Of a stretch of DNA of 64,000 nt, positions 45,188 through 56,600 are shown piece after piece. The position numbers and the translations under genes are program-made. The notes beneath the pieces were generated by a model, which had not been told where the DNA came from, ran no database searches, and worked only from the letters and a program-made list of their open reading frames with translations. How positions within the stretch are numbered: position 1 is the first letter of the stretch; each line of letters opens with the position of its first letter. The stretch is from Terriglobia bacterium. Its GTDB lineage: Bacteria; Acidobacteriota; Terriglobia; Terriglobales; SCQP01. The stretch lies in NCBI GenBank assembly GCA_021323595.1, contig JAJPKR010000052.1, positions 1 through 64,000 of the forward strand. The letters are read 5' to 3'.

Positions 45188-46003
45188 ATGCAGCGCCTGG
45201 GGGAGGCCGCCGATATTCTCGGTGCGATCATGGCCCGCGAGGAGGCGCGCGTCGCCGAAGCCCGCCGCGCCTTGCCGCTCGACGAGCTGCGCCGCCGCGC
45301 CGCCCGCCGCCGCCCGCGCGACTTCGCCGCCGCGCTCCGCGCCGCCCGCCGCCCGGCCGTGATCGCCGAGATCAAGCAGGCCTCGCCCTCGCGCGGCCTC
45401 TTGCGCGCCGAGCTCGACGTGCCCGCCATCGCCGCCGCCTACGCCGCCGCCGGCGCCGCGGCGCTCTCCGTGCTCACCGAAGGCCCTCACTTTCACGGCT
45501 GCCTCGACTATCTCGCCCAGGCGCGTGCCGCCTGCCCGTTGCCCCTGCTGCGCAAGGACTTTATCTTCACCGACTACCAAATCTGGGAGGCCGCCGCGCA
45601 TGGCGCCGACGCCGTGCTCCTGATCGCCGCCGCCCTTGCCCCGCCCGAGCTGCCGCGGCTGCTGGCCGTGGCACGCGAGGCGGGCCTGGCGGCGCTGGTC
45701 GAGATTCACGACGCCGCAGAGGCGGAGCGCGCCGCCACGGCCGGCGCCGTCCTCATCGGCGTCAACAATCGCGATTTGCGCACGCTGCGTGTGGACCCCG
45801 AACTGGCGCTGCGCCTGGCGCCGCGCCTGCCGCCGGGCGCCCTCAAGGTCGCCGAGAGCGGCTTGCGCGCCGCCGCCGACCTGCGCCGGGCCGCGGCCGC
45901 CGGCTTCGATGCCGTGCTGATCGGCGAGCGCTTCATGCAGGCGCCCGCGCCCGGCGCCGCCCTCGCCGCCCTGCTCGCCGAACTGGAACGCGAGGCGTCA
46001 TGA
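45188..46003 (+). CDS. trpC: Indole-3-glycerol phosphate synthase
   Basis: VIAEIKQASPSRGLL, ALSVLTEGPHFHG, LLRKDFIFTDYQIWEA, GVNNRDLRTL. Confidence 0.96.
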   Translation: MQRLGEAADILGAIMAREEARVAEARRALPLDELRRRAARRRPRDFAAALRAARRPAVIAEIKQASPSRGLLRAELDVPAIAAAYAAAGAAALSVLTEGPHFHGCLDYLAQARAACPLPLLRKDFIFTDYQIWEAAAHGADAVLLIAAALAPPELPRLLAVAREAGLAALVEIHDAAEAERAATAGAVLIGVNNRDLRTLRVDPELALRLAPRLPPGALKVAESGLRAAADLRRAAAAGFDAVLIGERFMQAPAPGAALAALLAELEREAS

Positions 46004-46623
46004 TCAAGATCTGCGGCATCACCTCCGCCGCCGACGCTCTCGCGGCCGCCGCCGCCGGCGCCGATGCCGTCGGCTTCGTCTTCGCCCCGCGCTCGCCCCG
46101 CCGCGTCTCCGCCGCCGCCGCCGCCGCCATCGCCGCCCAACTGCCCGCGCACGTGCTCAAGGTCGGCGTCTTCGCCAACGCCGATCCCGCCGAAATTCGC
46201 GCCACCGCCGACGCCGCCAGCCTCGATTTGCTCCAGTTGCACGGCCGCGAGCCCTCCGCGCTCGCCCGCTACTTCGCCCCGCGCCCGATCTGGAAGGCGC
46301 TGCACATGGGCGCGCCCGGCTACTTGGAAACCGCCGCCGAATGGGGCGAGTGCGCCGCCGCCTTGCTGCTCGACTCCGGCGGCGGCACCGGCCGCGTCTT
46401 CGATTGGCGGCAAGTGGCCGCGTTCGAAGGCCAAAAATTGATCATTGCCGGCGGCCTCACCCCGGAAAACGTCGCCGAATGCATCGCCCGCACCGGCCCT
46501 TGGGGCGTGGACGTCTCCTCCGGCGTCGAATCCGCGCCCGGCCGCAAGGACCCGGCGCGCGTGCGCGACTTCATCCGCGCCGCGCAAGCCGCCTTCGCCA
46601 GCCTGTACGCTAAGAAGGTATGA
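46000..46623 (+). CDS. trpF: Phosphoribosylanthranilate isomerase
   Basis: [56 protein letters not shown]. Confidence 0.95.
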   Translation: MIKICGITSAADALAAAAAGADAVGFVFAPRSPRRVSAAAAAAIAAQLPAHVLKVGVFANADPAEIRATADAASLDLLQLHGREPSALARYFAPRPIWKALHMGAPGYLETAAEWGECAAALLLDSGGGTGRVFDWRQVAAFEGQKLIIAGGLTPENVAECIARTGPWGVDVSSGVESAPGRKDPARVRDFIRAAQAAFASLYAKKV

Positions 46624-47837
46624 GCGCCACCGTCGCCCCGCCGCCCGCCCGCTTCGGCGCCTACGGCGGCCGCTACGTGCCCGAAACGCTCGTCGCCCCG
46701 CTCGACGAGCTTACCGCCGCCTACCAAGCCGCCCAGGCCGATCCCGCCTTCGCCGCCGAGCTCGATGAACTGCGCCGCACCTACGCCGGCCGTCCCACCC
46801 CGCTCTTCTTCGCCCGCCGCATGAGCGAAGAACTGGGCGGCGCGCGCGTCTATCTCAAGCGCGAAGACCTGCTCCATACCGGCGCCCACAAGATCAACAA
46901 CTGCCTCGGCCAGGCCTTGCTGGCGCGCCGCATGGGCAAGCGCCGCATCGTCGCCGAAACCGGCGCCGGCCAGCACGGCGTCGCCACCGCCACCGTCTGC
47001 GCGCTCTTCGGCTTCGAGTGCGTCGTCTACATGGGCGAAGAGGATATGGCGCGCCAAGCGCTGAACGTGGCGCGCATGCGTCTGCTCGGCGCCGAGGTGC
47101 GCGGCGTCGCCGCCGGCAGCCGCACCCTGAAGGACGCCATCAACGAAGCCATGCGCGATTGGGTCACCAACTGCCGCACCACCCACTATCTGCTCGGCTC
47201 CGTGCTCGGCGCTCACCCCTATCCCGCCATGGTCCGCGATTTTCACGCCTGCATCGGCCGCGAGGCGCGCGAGCAGATCCTCGCCGCCACCGGCCGCCTG
47301 CCGGCGGCGCTGATCGCCTGCGTCGGCGGCGGCTCGAACGCCATGGGCCTGTTCTACGCCTTTCTCGCCGACCAATCCGTGCGCCTGATCGGCGTCGAAG
47401 CCGGCGGGCGCGGCGCCGAACTCGGCCAGCACGCCGCCCGCTTTCACGGCGGCTCGCCCGGCGTGCTGCAAGGAACTTTCTCCTACATCTTGCAGGACGC
47501 CGCCGGGCAAATCGCCGCCACCCACTCCATCTCCGCCGGGCTCGATTATCCCGGCGTCGGCCCCGAGCACGCCGAACTCCATGATCGCGGCCGCGCCGAA
47601 TACGTCGCCGCCGGCGACCAAGAGGCGCTGGCGGCCTGCCAATATCTGGCGCGCCGCGAAGGCATCATTCCCGCGCTCGAATCGGCGCATGCCGTCGCCG
47701 AGGCGCGCCGCCGCGCTCCCGGCCTGCCCCGCGACGCCTCCCTCATCGTCAATATCTCCGGCCGCGGCGACAAAGACATGGAGATCATCGCCCGCGAACT
47801 GCCCGGCCTCGCCTCCCCGGAGCGTGCGTGCGGCTGA
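46620..47837 (+). CDS. trpB: Tryptophan synthase beta chain
   Basis: [56 protein letters not shown]. Confidence 0.97.
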   Translation: MSATVAPPPARFGAYGGRYVPETLVAPLDELTAAYQAAQADPAFAAELDELRRTYAGRPTPLFFARRMSEELGGARVYLKREDLLHTGAHKINNCLGQALLARRMGKRRIVAETGAGQHGVATATVCALFGFECVVYMGEEDMARQALNVARMRLLGAEVRGVAAGSRTLKDAINEAMRDWVTNCRTTHYLLGSVLGAHPYPAMVRDFHACIGREAREQILAATGRLPAALIACVGGGSNAMGLFYAFLADQSVRLIGVEAGGRGAELGQHAARFHGGSPGVLQGTFSYILQDAAGQIAATHSISAGLDYPGVGPEHAELHDRGRAEYVAAGDQEALAACQYLARREGIIPALESAHAVAEARRRAPGLPRDASLIVNISGRGDKDMEIIARELPGLASPERACG

Positions 47838-48619
47838 CCGAAGCCTTCACCGCCGCGCGCGCCGCCGGCCGCTGCGCCCTTGTCCCCTTCGTCACCGCCG
47901 GCGACCCCTCGCTCGCCGCCACTCGCGACATCGTCTGCGCGCTCGCCGCCGCCGGCGCCGATGTCGTCGAGCTCGGCGTCCCCTTCAGTGATCCCGTCGC
48001 CGACGGCCCCGTGATCCAGCGCTCCAGCGAGCGCGCGCTGGCGCGCGGCACGCGGCTGGCCGACGTGCTCGAGCTGGCGCGCGCGATCCGCCGCCGATCG
48101 CCCGTGCCGCTCCTGCTCTTCGGCTATTTCAATCCGATTCTTCGTTACGGCCTCGAGCGCTTCGCCGCCGATGCCGCCGCCGCCGGCGCCGATGGCGCTC
48201 TCGTCACCGATCTCATTCCCGAAGAAGCCGCCGACTACCGCCGCGCGCTGGCGGCGCGCGGCTTGGCCGCCGTCTTTCTCGCCGCGCCCACCTCGCCCGA
48301 CGAGCGCCTCGCCGCCATCGCCGCCGCTTCGACCGGCTTCATCTACGCCGTCTCCCGCACCGGCGTCACCGGCGCGCGCGAGCAAGTGCCCGCCGCCGCC
48401 CGCGAATTGGTGGCGCGCGTGCGCCGCGTCGCGCGCCAGCCGATCGCCCTCGGCTTCGGCCTCGGCACCGCCGCCCAGGTCGCCGAGGTCGGCGCCTTCG
48501 CCGATGGCGCCGTCGTCGGCACCGCGCTGGTGGCGGCGCTCCATCGCGCCGTCGAGCAGGGCGGGGAAGCCGCCGCCGCTCCCGCCGCCGCCGCCTTCCT
48601 GCGCTCCCTGCAACCGTAG
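47828..48619 (+). CDS. trpA: Tryptophan synthase alpha chain
   Basis: [58 protein letters not shown] start. Confidence 0.96.
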   Translation: MRLTEAFTAARAAGRCALVPFVTAGDPSLAATRDIVCALAAAGADVVELGVPFSDPVADGPVIQRSSERALARGTRLADVLELARAIRRRSPVPLLLFGYFNPILRYGLERFAADAAAAGADGALVTDLIPEEAADYRRALAARGLAAVFLAAPTSPDERLAAIAAASTGFIYAVSRTGVTGAREQVPAAARELVARVRRVARQPIALGFGLGTAAQVAEVGAFADGAVVGTALVAALHRAVEQGGEAAAAPAAAAFLRSLQP

Positions 48620-48770
48620 CCGCCTGGCAACAGCGCCGAGCTCCCCGGTTCCGATGGCCGGCGCCGGCTCTCCCACTGCGCACCGGATCTCTCGCGCACG
48701 CCCCGCGCGCTGGGTGGCGCCGCTTCGGGACCTTCGCCGATCCGGCGGCCCCGGCGCGGCGAACTGGCGC

Positions 48771-49673
48771 TCAGGCCCCGGCGCCCTGCCACGCGTACGA
48801 GCCCGCGCGCAGGTCCTCGAGCACCGGGCGGCCGCGCGGCTGCCAGCCGAGCTCGCGCTCCGCCTTGGCGCCCGACACTTGCTGATCGAGCGCCAGCGCG
48901 TCGGCGAACGCGCCCAGCGTCTTGCGCGCCTCTTCCAGCGGCCATGCCGCCGTCTTGCCGCCCGCGCCGGCGCCGAGGCTCGCCGCTTCCGCCAGTTCCC
49001 GCATCCTCACCGCCGGCCCGTGCGCGGCGTGGAACAGCGAGCCCGCCGGCGCCTTCTCCAGCGCCAGCACGTAGAGCCGCGCCAGATCCTCCACCTCCAC
49101 GAAGGACCAGCGATTGCGCCCGTCGCCCACGTAGCGCGCCGCCCCCGTCTCCCGCGCCGACTGCGTCAACATCCTCAGCAGGCCGCCGCCGCGTCCATAG
49201 ACGTCGGCGGGCCGAATCACGATCACGCGCGGGCCGCGCTCCTTGCCGCTCAGCACTTCCTGCTCCAGCGCCGCGCGGTAGGCGACTAGCGGCGTGGGCT
49301 GAAGCGGGCTGCTCTCATCGGCGATGCGATCGCCCGTCGAACCCAGCACCCAAACGCCGCTCGTATAAAGGAACGGCTTGGGGCTGCCCGCCAGCGCGCG
49401 CAACATCGCGCGCGTCGCCGCGATATCGGCGGCCGCCGCGTTCGCGCCGCCGGTGTTGGCGGTATGAATGGCCGCATCAGCGGCGCGCGCGCCCGCCGCC
49501 ACCGTCTCCGGCTGCAGCAGATCGCCGCGATGCGGGCGCAGGCCGCGTTCGGCCAACTGCCGCGCCTGCTCCTCCGATCGCGCCAATCCGATCACCTCGT
49601 GCCCCGCTGCTTGCAGCGCTTCCGCCACCGCGCTCCCGATGTAACCGCTGGCTCCGGTCAAAAACACTCGCAT
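48771..49673 (-). CDS. NAD-dependent epimerase/dehydratase family protein
   Basis: MRVFLTGASGYIGSAVAEALQAAGHEVIGLAR. Confidence 0.92.
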   Translation of the reverse strand: MRVFLTGASGYIGSAVAEALQAAGHEVIGLARSEEQARQLAERGLRPHRGDLLQPETVAAGARAADAAIHTANTGGANAAAADIAATRAMLRALAGSPKPFLYTSGVWVLGSTGDRIADESSPLQPTPLVAYRAALEQEVLSGKERGPRVIVIRPADVYGRGGGLLRMLTQSARETGAARYVGDGRNRWSFVEVEDLARLYVLALEKAPAGSLFHAAHGPAVRMRELAEAASLGAGAGGKTAAWPLEEARKTLGAFADALALDQQVSGAKAERELGWQPRGRPVLEDLRAGSYAWQGAGA

Positions 49674-49711
49674 GTCCGCATTATCCTGCGCGCCGCCCGC
49701 GAGCGGCTTCG

Positions 49712-49717
49712 TATAAT
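49712..49717 (+). promoter_or_regulatory. Consensus -10 element (TATAAT) upstream of the second M23 peptidase
   Basis: TATAAT with SD AGGAG at about 49734-49738 and TTG start at 49745; divergent GATAAT on the minus strand at 49680-49685. Confidence 0.5.
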
Positions 49718-49744
49718 CAGTTCATCTCTCGCCAGGAGTCTTCG

Positions 49745-51133
49745 TTGCGCGATCCCGAAAAGCCCTCGCATGCCGGGCGCAATGCGCTCGCCGTCCTGAT
49801 CCTTCTCATCGTCCTCGTCTGCGGCTTCGCGTTCTCGCGCGGCGGCGCGCCGCAAGTCACCGCCGCCTGGCCGCGCGCCGTCGGCCGCGAGGCGCGCCTC
49901 GACCTCACCGTGCGCTCCGCGCTCGGCGTGCGCGCGGTGCGCGTCTTCTATCGCCAGAAGGGCCGCGATATTCCCGTCGCCGCCGCCGGCTTCGGCGGGC
50001 GCCACTGGTTCTTCGCGCCCCCCGCCCAGCGCGAGCTGCATCTGGCCCCCACCATCGGCCGCGCGCGCGTCGCCGGGCTCGCCGACGGCGCCGCCGAGCT
50101 CGTGGTGGTTGCCCAGTCCGCCAACCTGCGCGGCTCGCGCCTCCTCCTCGCCCGCCCGGTCGAAGTCCGCTCCATCCCGCCCGCCATCGAGGTATTGAGC
50201 ACGCAGCAATATGTCCGCCAGGGCGGCGCCGAGATGGTGACCTATCGCTTGGTCGAGCCCGGCGGCGGCGGCCTCGAAGACGTGACCTCCGACGTCCGCC
50301 TGGCGGGCCGCCTCTACCCTGGGTATCCCGTGCCGGGCGCCGCGCCCGGCGTGATGTTTTGCCTCTTCGCCTTTCCGTACAACGCGCCGGCCGACTCCGT
50401 GCCGCAACTAGTCGCCCGCGATGCGGCCGGCAATGAGGCTAGCGCCGGCTTTCCCGTCCAGCTCTTTCCCGGCAAGTTCCGCACGCGCACGATGGCGATC
50501 GACGACGCCTTCATCTCGCGCGTCGTCGTGCCCATCATCGCCAACACCCCGTCGCTGACCGATCCGGTCACGCCCTTGCAGCAATTCCTGCTCGTCAACC
50601 GCGACCTGCGCCGCACGGATGCGCGGCTGCTGGCCGAGGCCGCCGGCGAGAGCGTCCATCAATTTCTCTGGCACGGCGCCTTCCTCGCCCTGGCTCATGC
50701 CGCCGTCGAGGCCGACTTCGCCGACCATCGCCTCTACCGCTACGACGGCAAGATCGTGGATCAAGAAGACCATTTGGGCTACGACCTCGCCGTGGTGCGC
50801 CACACGCCCGTGCTGGCGGCCAACTCCGGCCGCGTGCTGTGGACGCATTACTTCGGCATCTACGGCAACGCGATCCTCATCGACCACGGCTTCGGCCTGA
50901 TGTCGCTCTATGCCCATTTGAACGACTTCGTGGTCAAGCCGGGCGACGTGATCGCGCGCGGCCAGCTGATCGCCCACAGCGACTCCACCGGCCTGGCCGG
51001 CGGCGATCATCTGCACTTCAGCATGCTGCTCGACGGCGTGCAGGTGAATCCGATGGAATGGTGGGATCCGCATTGGGTGCACGACCGCATCGAGGCCAAG
51101 CTGGCGGCCGTCGGCGCCAACCCCCTCCCTTAA
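49745..51133 (+). CDS. M23 family metallopeptidase with N-terminal TM and Ig-like region
   Basis: DEEDHLGYDLAVV-type motif (VDQEDHLGYDLAVVRHTPVLAANSGRVLW), HGFGLMSLYAHL, GDHLHFSMLLDGVQVNPMEWWD; TTG start with SD. Confidence 0.88.
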   Translation: MRDPEKPSHAGRNALAVLILLIVLVCGFAFSRGGAPQVTAAWPRAVGREARLDLTVRSALGVRAVRVFYRQKGRDIPVAAAGFGGRHWFFAPPAQRELHLAPTIGRARVAGLADGAAELVVVAQSANLRGSRLLLARPVEVRSIPPAIEVLSTQQYVRQGGAEMVTYRLVEPGGGGLEDVTSDVRLAGRLYPGYPVPGAAPGVMFCLFAFPYNAPADSVPQLVARDAAGNEASAGFPVQLFPGKFRTRTMAIDDAFISRVVVPIIANTPSLTDPVTPLQQFLLVNRDLRRTDARLLAEAAGESVHQFLWHGAFLALAHAAVEADFADHRLYRYDGKIVDQEDHLGYDLAVVRHTPVLAANSGRVLWTHYFGIYGNAILIDHGFGLMSLYAHLNDFVVKPGDVIARGQLIAHSDSTGLAGGDHLHFSMLLDGVQVNPMEWWDPHWVHDRIEAKLAAVGANPLP

Positions 51134-51206
51134 TTTGGGACTGGTCGTAACCGGCGGGCTGCCGGCCTCGTCTCAACCCTGACGGCTTAGGTCCGCTCGC
51201 CCCTTT

Positions 51207-52517
51207 ATGCCTTTTGCACGTTCGCGAGCGCTAGCCTGCTCCTTGGCGCTAACTGCTTGTGTTGTCATGGGCTTGGGAGGGGCAGCGCACGGCCAAACCG
51301 GCCCCGCCGTGACGTTGCCCCCAATTCCCGCCGCCAGCGTGGATCTGGATCAGGCTATCGCCCTGGCGCTCGCCTACAATCCCGCGCTCGCCGCCGCGGC
51401 CACCACCGTGCCGCAAAGCCAGGCGGAGGAGGTCACCGCCAACATCCATCCCAACCCGGTTTTGACCTGGGATGGGTTGTTCTTGCCCCTCAACCCGAAC
51501 AACTGGAATCACAACATCGTCAGCCAGATTTCCGAATTCGACGTGGGCGTGGCCTACACCTTCGAGCGCGGCGGCAAGCGCCAGCATCGCCTCGCTGCCG
51601 CCCGCGCCGCCACCGCGGTGACCCGCTCGCAGTTGGCGGATGCCCGCCGCACGCTGGCCTTCAACGTCGCCCAGCAATTCGTCAACGTGCTGCTCGCGGA
51701 GTCGAACCTCGACTTTGCCCGCCAAGACCTGGCCAGCTTCCAGCGGACGGTCAACATCGGGCAGGCGCAGCTCAAGGCCGGCCAGATCAGCGAAGGCGAC
51801 TTCCTCAAAATCAAGCTGCAACTGCTGCAATTCCAGACCGACGTCTCCTCGGCGCAATTGGCGCTCTTGCAGGCGCGCGCGGCCTTGCGCAATGCCGTCG
51901 GCTATCGCGCCCTGGCGCCCGATGTGCGCGTGGTGGGCAGCTTGCAGTACACGCCGCTGAAGGGCGGCGAGGATGATTACAAGGCGCTGGCGCTCCAGAA
52001 CCGCCCCGATCTGCGTGCCGCGCGCCAAGGCATTACCGCCGCCCAAGATCAATACACGCTGGCGCGCGCCAACGGCAAGCGCGACCTCACCAGTTCGCTG
52101 ACGTTTTCGCACGTCGGCGGCATCACCGGCGCCGGCATCGCCTTCAACATGGAAATTCCCGTCTTCGACCGCAATCAGGGCGAGATCGCCCGCTCGCGCT
52201 TTGCCGTCGCCCAGGCGCAGGATCTCTCGACCGCCACCGCCGAGCAGGTGATGACCGACGTGGCCACCGCCTACGAGGCGGCGCAAACCGGCTCGCAGGT
52301 CGTCGCGCTCTACCAATCCGGCTACTTGCAGCAAGCGCAGGAATCGCGCGACATCAGCGCCTACGCCTATCACCGCGGCGCGGCCAGCCTGCTCGATTTT
52401 CTCGATGCCGAGCGCAGCTACCGCGCCACCGAACTCGCCTACCGCCAATCCCTGGCCGCCTACATGCTCGCCCTCGAGCAGCTCAAGGAAGCGGCCGGCA
52501 CGAGGAAGTTGCTATGA
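51207..52517 (+). CDS. TolC/CzcC-family outer membrane efflux protein
   Basis: DLDQAIALALAYNPALAAA, two OEP domains, adjacent to MFP and RND genes. Confidence 0.92.
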   Translation: MPFARSRALACSLALTACVVMGLGGAAHGQTGPAVTLPPIPAASVDLDQAIALALAYNPALAAAATTVPQSQAEEVTANIHPNPVLTWDGLFLPLNPNNWNHNIVSQISEFDVGVAYTFERGGKRQHRLAAARAATAVTRSQLADARRTLAFNVAQQFVNVLLAESNLDFARQDLASFQRTVNIGQAQLKAGQISEGDFLKIKLQLLQFQTDVSSAQLALLQARAALRNAVGYRALAPDVRVVGSLQYTPLKGGEDDYKALALQNRPDLRAARQGITAAQDQYTLARANGKRDLTSSLTFSHVGGITGAGIAFNMEIPVFDRNQGEIARSRFAVAQAQDLSTATAEQVMTDVATAYEAAQTGSQVVALYQSGYLQQAQESRDISAYAYHRGAASLLDFLDAERSYRATELAYRQSLAAYMLALEQLKEAAGTRKLL

Positions 52518-53677
52518 GTCGCACCCGGCTCGCTCCCTGTTTCGCCGCCCTGGCGGCGCTCGCGGCCCTGCTCGCCGGCTGCGGCCGGCAGGCGCCGGCT
52601 ACCGCCGCTGCCGCGCCGCCGAACGCGTCCGCCGATCCCAACGGCCCCAGCCTGTTCACGATTCCCGCCGCGCAGATGACGCACCTGAGCCTCTACACCG
52701 TCGCGCCCACGACGTTGGTGCGCACCCTGCGCCTGCCCGGCACGGTGGTCTACAACGGCTTCCACACCACCGCCGTCATCACCCAAGTCGGCGGCCGCGT
52801 CACGCGCATCCTGGCGCAGCCCGGCGAACATGTGCGCGCCGGCCAGCCCATGCTCTATGTCAGCAGTCCCGATTACTCCGCCGACCGGGCGGCCTTCTTG
52901 AAGGCGCGCGACGCCTTCCAGCTCGCTGACAAAAACTACCGGCGCGCGCAGGATCTCTACGAGCATCAGGCCATCGCCGAGGCCGATCTGCTGCAAGCCG
53001 CTTCCGCCCGCACCCAGGCCGAAGCCGACTTTCAGAACGCCGAGCAGGCGCTGCGCATCCTGGGCGTCGCCGATCCCGCCGCGGTCGCCGCCCGCCCCTC
53101 CCCCGACATTCCCGTGCTCGCGCCCATCAGCGGCCTGGTCGTCGATCGCGAGGCGATGCCGGGACAAGTCGTGCAAGCCGGCAGCACGCAGCTTTTCACC
53201 CTTTCCGACTTGCACACCGTCTGGGTCCTGGTCAACGTCTTCGAGCGCGACCTCGCCTATGTCCATGTCGGCGACCCCGTCACCGTCCATAGCGACGCCT
53301 ACGGCCGCGACTTTCACGGCCGCATCTCGTATTTGGGCGCCTCCCTCGACCCCACGTCCCGCACCTTGCAAGCCCGCATCGTCACCCGCAATCCCGGCGA
53401 GGAGCTGAAGAACCAAATGTACGTGACCGCCGTCGTCCAGGCCGGCGTCGAGCGCCGCGCCATTGCCGTGCCCGACGCCGCGGTCCTGCGCGACGACGTC
53501 AACCAGCCCTTCGTCTATGTGGCCGTGCCCGGCCGCACCGGCACCTTCGCCCGCCGCCTCGTCCAGATCGGCGAAAGCGAGGCCGGTAGGACCCAGATTC
53601 TGAGCGGCTTGCAGCCCGGCGAGCGCGTCATCGCCGAGGGCAGCCTCTTTGTGCAGTTCGCCAATTCCCTGCAATAG
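52514..53677 (+). CDS. RND efflux periplasmic adaptor (CzcB-like)
   Basis: Lipoprotein signal LLAGCG; GGRVTRILAQPGEHVRAGQPMLYVSSPDYS; LSDLHTVWVLVNVFERDL. Confidence 0.93.
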   Translation: MSRTRLAPCFAALAALAALLAGCGRQAPATAAAAPPNASADPNGPSLFTIPAAQMTHLSLYTVAPTTLVRTLRLPGTVVYNGFHTTAVITQVGGRVTRILAQPGEHVRAGQPMLYVSSPDYSADRAAFLKARDAFQLADKNYRRAQDLYEHQAIAEADLLQAASARTQAEADFQNAEQALRILGVADPAAVAARPSPDIPVLAPISGLVVDREAMPGQVVQAGSTQLFTLSDLHTVWVLVNVFERDLAYVHVGDPVTVHSDAYGRDFHGRISYLGASLDPTSRTLQARIVTRNPGEELKNQMYVTAVVQAGVERRAIAVPDAAVLRDDVNQPFVYVAVPGRTGTFARRLVQIGESEAGRTQILSGLQPGERVIAEGSLFVQFANSLQ

Positions 53678-53683
53678 CGCGCC

Positions 53684-56600
53684 GTGATCAATCGCATCGT
53701 CCAATTCGCCCTGCGGCAGCGCTTCTTCGTTTTGATCGTGGTCGTGCTGATGGTCATCGCCGGCGCCATCTCCTTCCACCGCATGCCCGTGGACGCCTAT
53801 CCCGACCTCTCGCCGCCGATGGTCGAGATCATCACCCAATGGCCCGGCCACGCCGCCGAGGAAGTCGAGCGCTTGGTCACTCTGCCGATCGAATTGCAGC
53901 TCAACGGCACCCCGAATCTGGTCGTGATGCGCTCCATCTCGCTTTACGGCCTTTCCGACGTCATCCTCACCTTCACCGATTCCACCGACAATTACTGGGC
54001 CCGCACCGAAGCCTTCGAGCGCGTCGGCGGCGCCACCCTGCCGCAAGGCGTCACCCCCAGCATGGCGCCGCTCTCCAGCCCCAGCGGGCTGATCTACCGC
54101 TACGTAGTCGAGAGTCCCGACCGCACCCCGCAAGAGCTCAAGACCATCGAGGATTGGGTGCTCGAGCGCGCTTACAAGGCCGTGCCCGGCATCGCCGACG
54201 ACTCCGGCTTCGGCGGCACCGTGATGCAGTACCAGGTGCTGCTCGATCCCAGCCGCCTCTACGGCTACAACCTCAGCGTCGCCCAGGTCATCAACGCCCT
54301 CGCCGCCAACAACGGCAACACCGGCGGCGGCTTCTATTCCCAGGGCGGCCAGTTCTATTACGTGCGCGGCCTGGGCCTGGTGCGCAACACCGAAGACATC
54401 GGCGACATCATCGTCGGCTCCAGCAACGGCGTGCCCATTCACGTGCGCGACATCGGCCAGGTGGTGATCGGCCACGCGCCGCGGCTGGGCGAATACGGCT
54501 TCCAGAACAACAACGACGCCGTCGAAGGCGTGCTCATGATGCTGCGCGGCGCGCGCACCCAAACCGTGCTCAAGCGCGTCGAAGCCGAAACCTATAAGCT
54601 CAACCACGGCCTGCTCCCGCCCGATGTCAAGGTCTTTCCCTTTTACGACCGCACCGGCCTGATCCAGCTCACCACCAAGACCATCGAGGGCAACCTGCTG
54701 CGCGGCATGATCCTGGTCTTCTTGGTCTTGCTCTTCTTCCTCGTCAGCGTGCGCGCGGCGGTGATCGTCGCGCTGACGATTCCCCTGGGCCTGCTCTTCA
54801 GCTTCATCCTGCTGCACGCCAAGGGCGTGGACGCCAATCTCCTCTCCATCGGCGCCATCGACTTCGGCATCATCATCGACGGCACCGTGGTGATGATGGA
54901 GAACATCTTCCGCGAGCTCGGCCTGCGCCACGGCCGGCACTACAACTTGTTCGAGGTGATCGCCGCCGCCGCCCGCGACGTGGACCGGCCCATCTTTTAC
55001 TCCGTCGCCGTCATCATCGCCGGCTACCTGCCGATTTACGCCCTGACCGGGCCGGCGGGCACGCTGTTTCACCCCATGGCCGACACCATGGTCTTCGCGC
55101 TCATCGGCGCGCTCGGCATCACCCTCACCCTCGTGCCGGTGCTCACCTCCTATTGGTTCAAGCGCGGCGCCCGCGACGCCAGCACCCGCGTCTTCGAGTG
55201 GATCAAGGCGGTGTACGCCGGCCGCCTGCGCTGGTGCCTGCGCCATCCCGCCTGGACGGTGGCCGTGATCGTCGCCATCTTCGTCGCCAGCATGTCCGTC
55301 GTGCCCACCATCGGCGGCGAGTTCATGCCTCACCTGGATGAAGGCGCGCTCTGGGTGCGCGCCACCATGCCTTACACCATCTCCTGGCAAGAAGCCGCGA
55401 AAATCTCCCCGCAGATTCGCGCCTTGCTGCGCTCCTATCCGCAGGTCACCTACGTCGGCTCCGAGCTCGGCCGCCCCGACGACGGTACCGATCCCACCGG
55501 CTTCTTCAACGACGAGTTCTACGTCGGCTTGAAGCCCTACGACGATCCCAGTTGGCGCGCCAGCCGCGATCACACCAAGCAGGCCCTGATCGACGACCTG
55601 CGCGGGCGCTTGGCCACCTATCCCGGCATCATCTTCAACTTCACCCAGCCGGCCGAGGACGCCGTGGATGAAGCCCTCACCGGCCTCAAGAGCGCGCTCG
55701 CCGTCAAGGTCTTCGGCCCCGACCTCCAGGTGCTGCAGGCCAGCGCCCTGCGCATCAAGCAGGCGCTCGCCCGCGTGCCCGGCTTCACCGACTTGACCGT
55801 CGTGCGCGAGCTCGGCCAGCCCAGCCTCGTCGTCACCGTGAACCGCGCCAAGATCGCCCGCTACGGCATCAACGTCAGCGACGTCGAAGCCGTCGTTCAA
55901 GCCGCCGTCGGCGGGCAAGCGGCGACGCAGGTGATCCAAGGCGAAAAGCTCTTCGATCTCGTCGTGCGCATGGAGCCGCAGTTCCGCCAAAACCCGCGCG
56001 CGATCGGCAATCTCCTCGTGCCCACGCCCGGCGGCCAGCTCATTCCTCTCAGCCAGCTCGCCGCCATTGACGTGCAGTCCGGCGCCTCCTTCATCTATCG
56101 CGAAAACAACTCGCGCTACATCGGCGTCCAATACAGCATCGTCGGCCGCGACCTCGCCTCCGCCGTGCGCGACGGGCAAAACGCCGTCAACGCCGCGCTC
56201 CGCCTCCCGCCCGGCTATCACTTGCAGTGGGGCGGCGAATACAGCGAATATCTGGCCGCCCGCGCCCAGCTCTCCGTCGTCGGCCCGCTGGCGCTGCTGC
56301 TGATCTTCCTTATCCTGTTCGCGCTCTACGGCAACTTCAAATTCCCCTTGGCCGTGTTCCTCAGCGTCGTGCTCACCGAGCCGGTGGGCGCGGTGCTGGC
56401 GCTGAAGCTGACCGGCACTCCCTTCAGCGTCTCCTCCGGCATCGGCTTTCTCGCCCTGCTCGGCGTCTCGGCGGAAATGGCCGTCATCATGGTCTCCTAC
56501 GCCAACAAGCTCCGCGGCGAGGGCATGAGCATCCATGACGCCGCCTACCAGGCCGCGCTGCTCCGCCTCCGCCCCATTCTCATGACCGCCATGGTGGCTT

